DNA of 64,000 bases from Parasulfuritortus cantonensis (GTDB lineage Bacteria; Pseudomonadota; Gammaproteobacteria; Burkholderiales; Thiobacillaceae), in assembly GCF_004337445.1 (NCBI RefSeq), contig NZ_SJZB01000042.1, positions 1 through 64,000 of the forward strand. The letters run 5' to 3'. A model generated the notes under the pieces. That model was not told the origin of the DNA, made no database searches, and worked only from the letters and a program-made list of their open reading frames with translations. Of the stretch, positions 63,143-64,000 are shown piece after piece (the first letter of the stretch is position 1; every line of letters starts with the position of its first letter). The translations under genes and the position numbers were made by a program.

Positions 63143-64000
63143 GTTTTGACCAGCTTTTTGTGTGACGCAACACTCATGACAATACCAAATCCGACCAGCA
63201 CTGTCAGCATCGACGTGCCGCCGTAGCTGACCAGGGGCAGCGGCACGCCGACCACCGGCAGGATGCCCGACACCATGCCCATGTTGACGAAGGCGTAGGT
63301 GAAGAAGGTGAGCACGATGCTGGCCGAGAGCAGGCGTCCGAACAGGGACGGCGCGTTCATGGCCAGCTGCAGGCCGCGCCAGATGATGGCCGAGTAGAGC
63401 AGAAGCAGGAGCAGGTTGCCGAGCAGGCCGAACTCCTCGGAGAAGACCGCGAAGATGAAGTCGGTGCTGCTCTCGGGCAGGAAGTCCAGGTGGGTCTGGG
63501 TGCCGTGCAGCCAGCCCTTGCCGGCGATGCCGCCGGAGCCGACCGCGATGGTCGACTGGATGATGTGGTAGCCGGTGCCGAGCGGGTCGGCCGAGGGGTC
63601 GATCATGGTCAGCACGCGCTGGCGCTGGTAGTCGTGCAGGAGGAACTCCCAGGCGATCGGCAGGCTGGCGGCGACCAGGACCAGCCCGGCGACGATGACG
63701 CGCCAGGACAGGCCGCCCAGGAACAGGACGTAGGCGCCCGAGGCGGCGATCAGCAGCGAGGTGCCGAGGTCGGGTTGCTTGACGATGAAGGCGAGCGGGA
63801 TGACCAGGAGCACGGCGGCGACGGCGAAGTCGCGCCCGGCCAGGGTCTCCTGGCGGCTGTGCAGGTACCAGGCCAGCATCATGGGCACGGCCAGGCGCAT
63901 CAGCTCGGACGGCTGGATGCGGGTGACGCCCAGGTTGAGCCAGCGCCGGGCGCCGTTGACGACGTCGCCGGCCACGGCGACGCCGAGCAGCAGGATGATG
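63139..64000 (-). CDS. rodA: peptidoglycan glycosyltransferase RodA (cut by right edge)
   Basis: C-terminal 286 residues. SEDS-family polymerase of the elongasome. GARRWLNLGVTRIQPSELMRLAVPM, VKQPDLGTSLLI, GGLSWR and the end PLPLVSYGGTSMLTVLVGFGIVMSV are diagnostic. N-terminal TM helices lie beyond position 64000. Followed by rlpA, the usual order. Confidence 0.95.
   Translation of the reverse strand, partial: IILLLGVAVAGDVVNGARRWLNLGVTRIQPSELMRLAVPMMLAWYLHSRQETLAGRDFAVAAVLLVIPLAFIVKQPDLGTSLLIAASGAYVLFLGGLSWRVIVAGLVLVAASLPIAWEFLLHDYQRQRVLTMIDPSADPLGTGYHIIQSTIAVGSGGIAGKGWLHGTQTHLDFLPESSTDFIFAVFSEEFGLLGNLLLLLLYSAIIWRGLQLAMNAPSLFGRLLSASIVLTFFTYAFVNMGMVSGILPVVGVPLPLVSYGGTSMLTVLVGFGIVMSVASHKKLVKT

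Overview
The window is a high-GC stretch of a betaproteobacterial chromosome, probably a sulfur-oxidising autotroph of the Thiobacillaceae type. That placement is an inference. It rests on a class I phosphoribulokinase, a DsrC/TusE-family protein, gene order around the replication origin, and the families present; no rRNA gene is present to test it.

Layout. 1-14.5 kb is the origin and partition region: gyrB (cut by the left edge), dnaN and dnaA on the minus strand, a putative oriC with DnaA boxes between dnaN and dnaA, then rpmH, rnpA, yidC and mnmE on the plus strand, followed by mnmG, rsmG, parA and parB. Two parS sites lie here, one inside the first codons of gyrB and one upstream of mnmG. 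14.5-21.5 kb is a complete F-type ATP synthase operon (atpI-B-E-F-H-A-G-D-C) closed by a terminator. 21.5-24.8 kb is glmU-glmS. 24.8-31.1 kb holds an Hsp70-like protein, a frameshifted dbpA, small unknown genes, a TusE/DsrC-like gene and the wreck of a signalling locus (HPt, REC and HDOD fragments). 31.3-35.5 kb has two TPR-glycosyltransferase fusions. 35.5-40.7 kb is a TetR-regulated EmrAB-type efflux operon. 41.6-48 kb is a minus-strand operon leuS-lptE-holA-proA-nadD-rsfS. 48.1-49.5 kb carries phosphoribulokinase and a QueD-like gene.

The most unusual part is 50.1-57.0 kb, a chromosomal integron. It has an integron integrase gene with a frameshift, an attI region and five gene cassettes whose attC sites show the expected pairing between each cassette start and its own attC box. 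The array is inserted between ybeD and lipB, which are usually neighbours. Two insertion sequences sit exactly in attC core boxes, and a truncated IS1182-type transposase gene follows. One of the two, an IS110-family element, has a leader that folds like a bridge RNA. Its target loop carries guides matching the attC core (seven of seven and six of seven bases), its donor loop matches the element's own ends, and joining the ends would create a sigma70-like promoter. This explains from sequence alone why the element sits in an attC site. Both transposases also take their stop codon from the attC target.

57.2-64 kb returns to ordinary chromosome: small unknown genes, an acetoacetate-decarboxylase-fold protein, a bacteriohemerythrin, then ybeD, a D-amino-acid aminotransferase, a penicillin-binding carboxypeptidase, rlpA and rodA (cut by the right edge).

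Three genes (leuS, dbpA, intI) each have a single-base loss in a short homopolymer. Because leuS is essential, base-calling error is the simplest explanation for that one, and the other two should be judged in that light.
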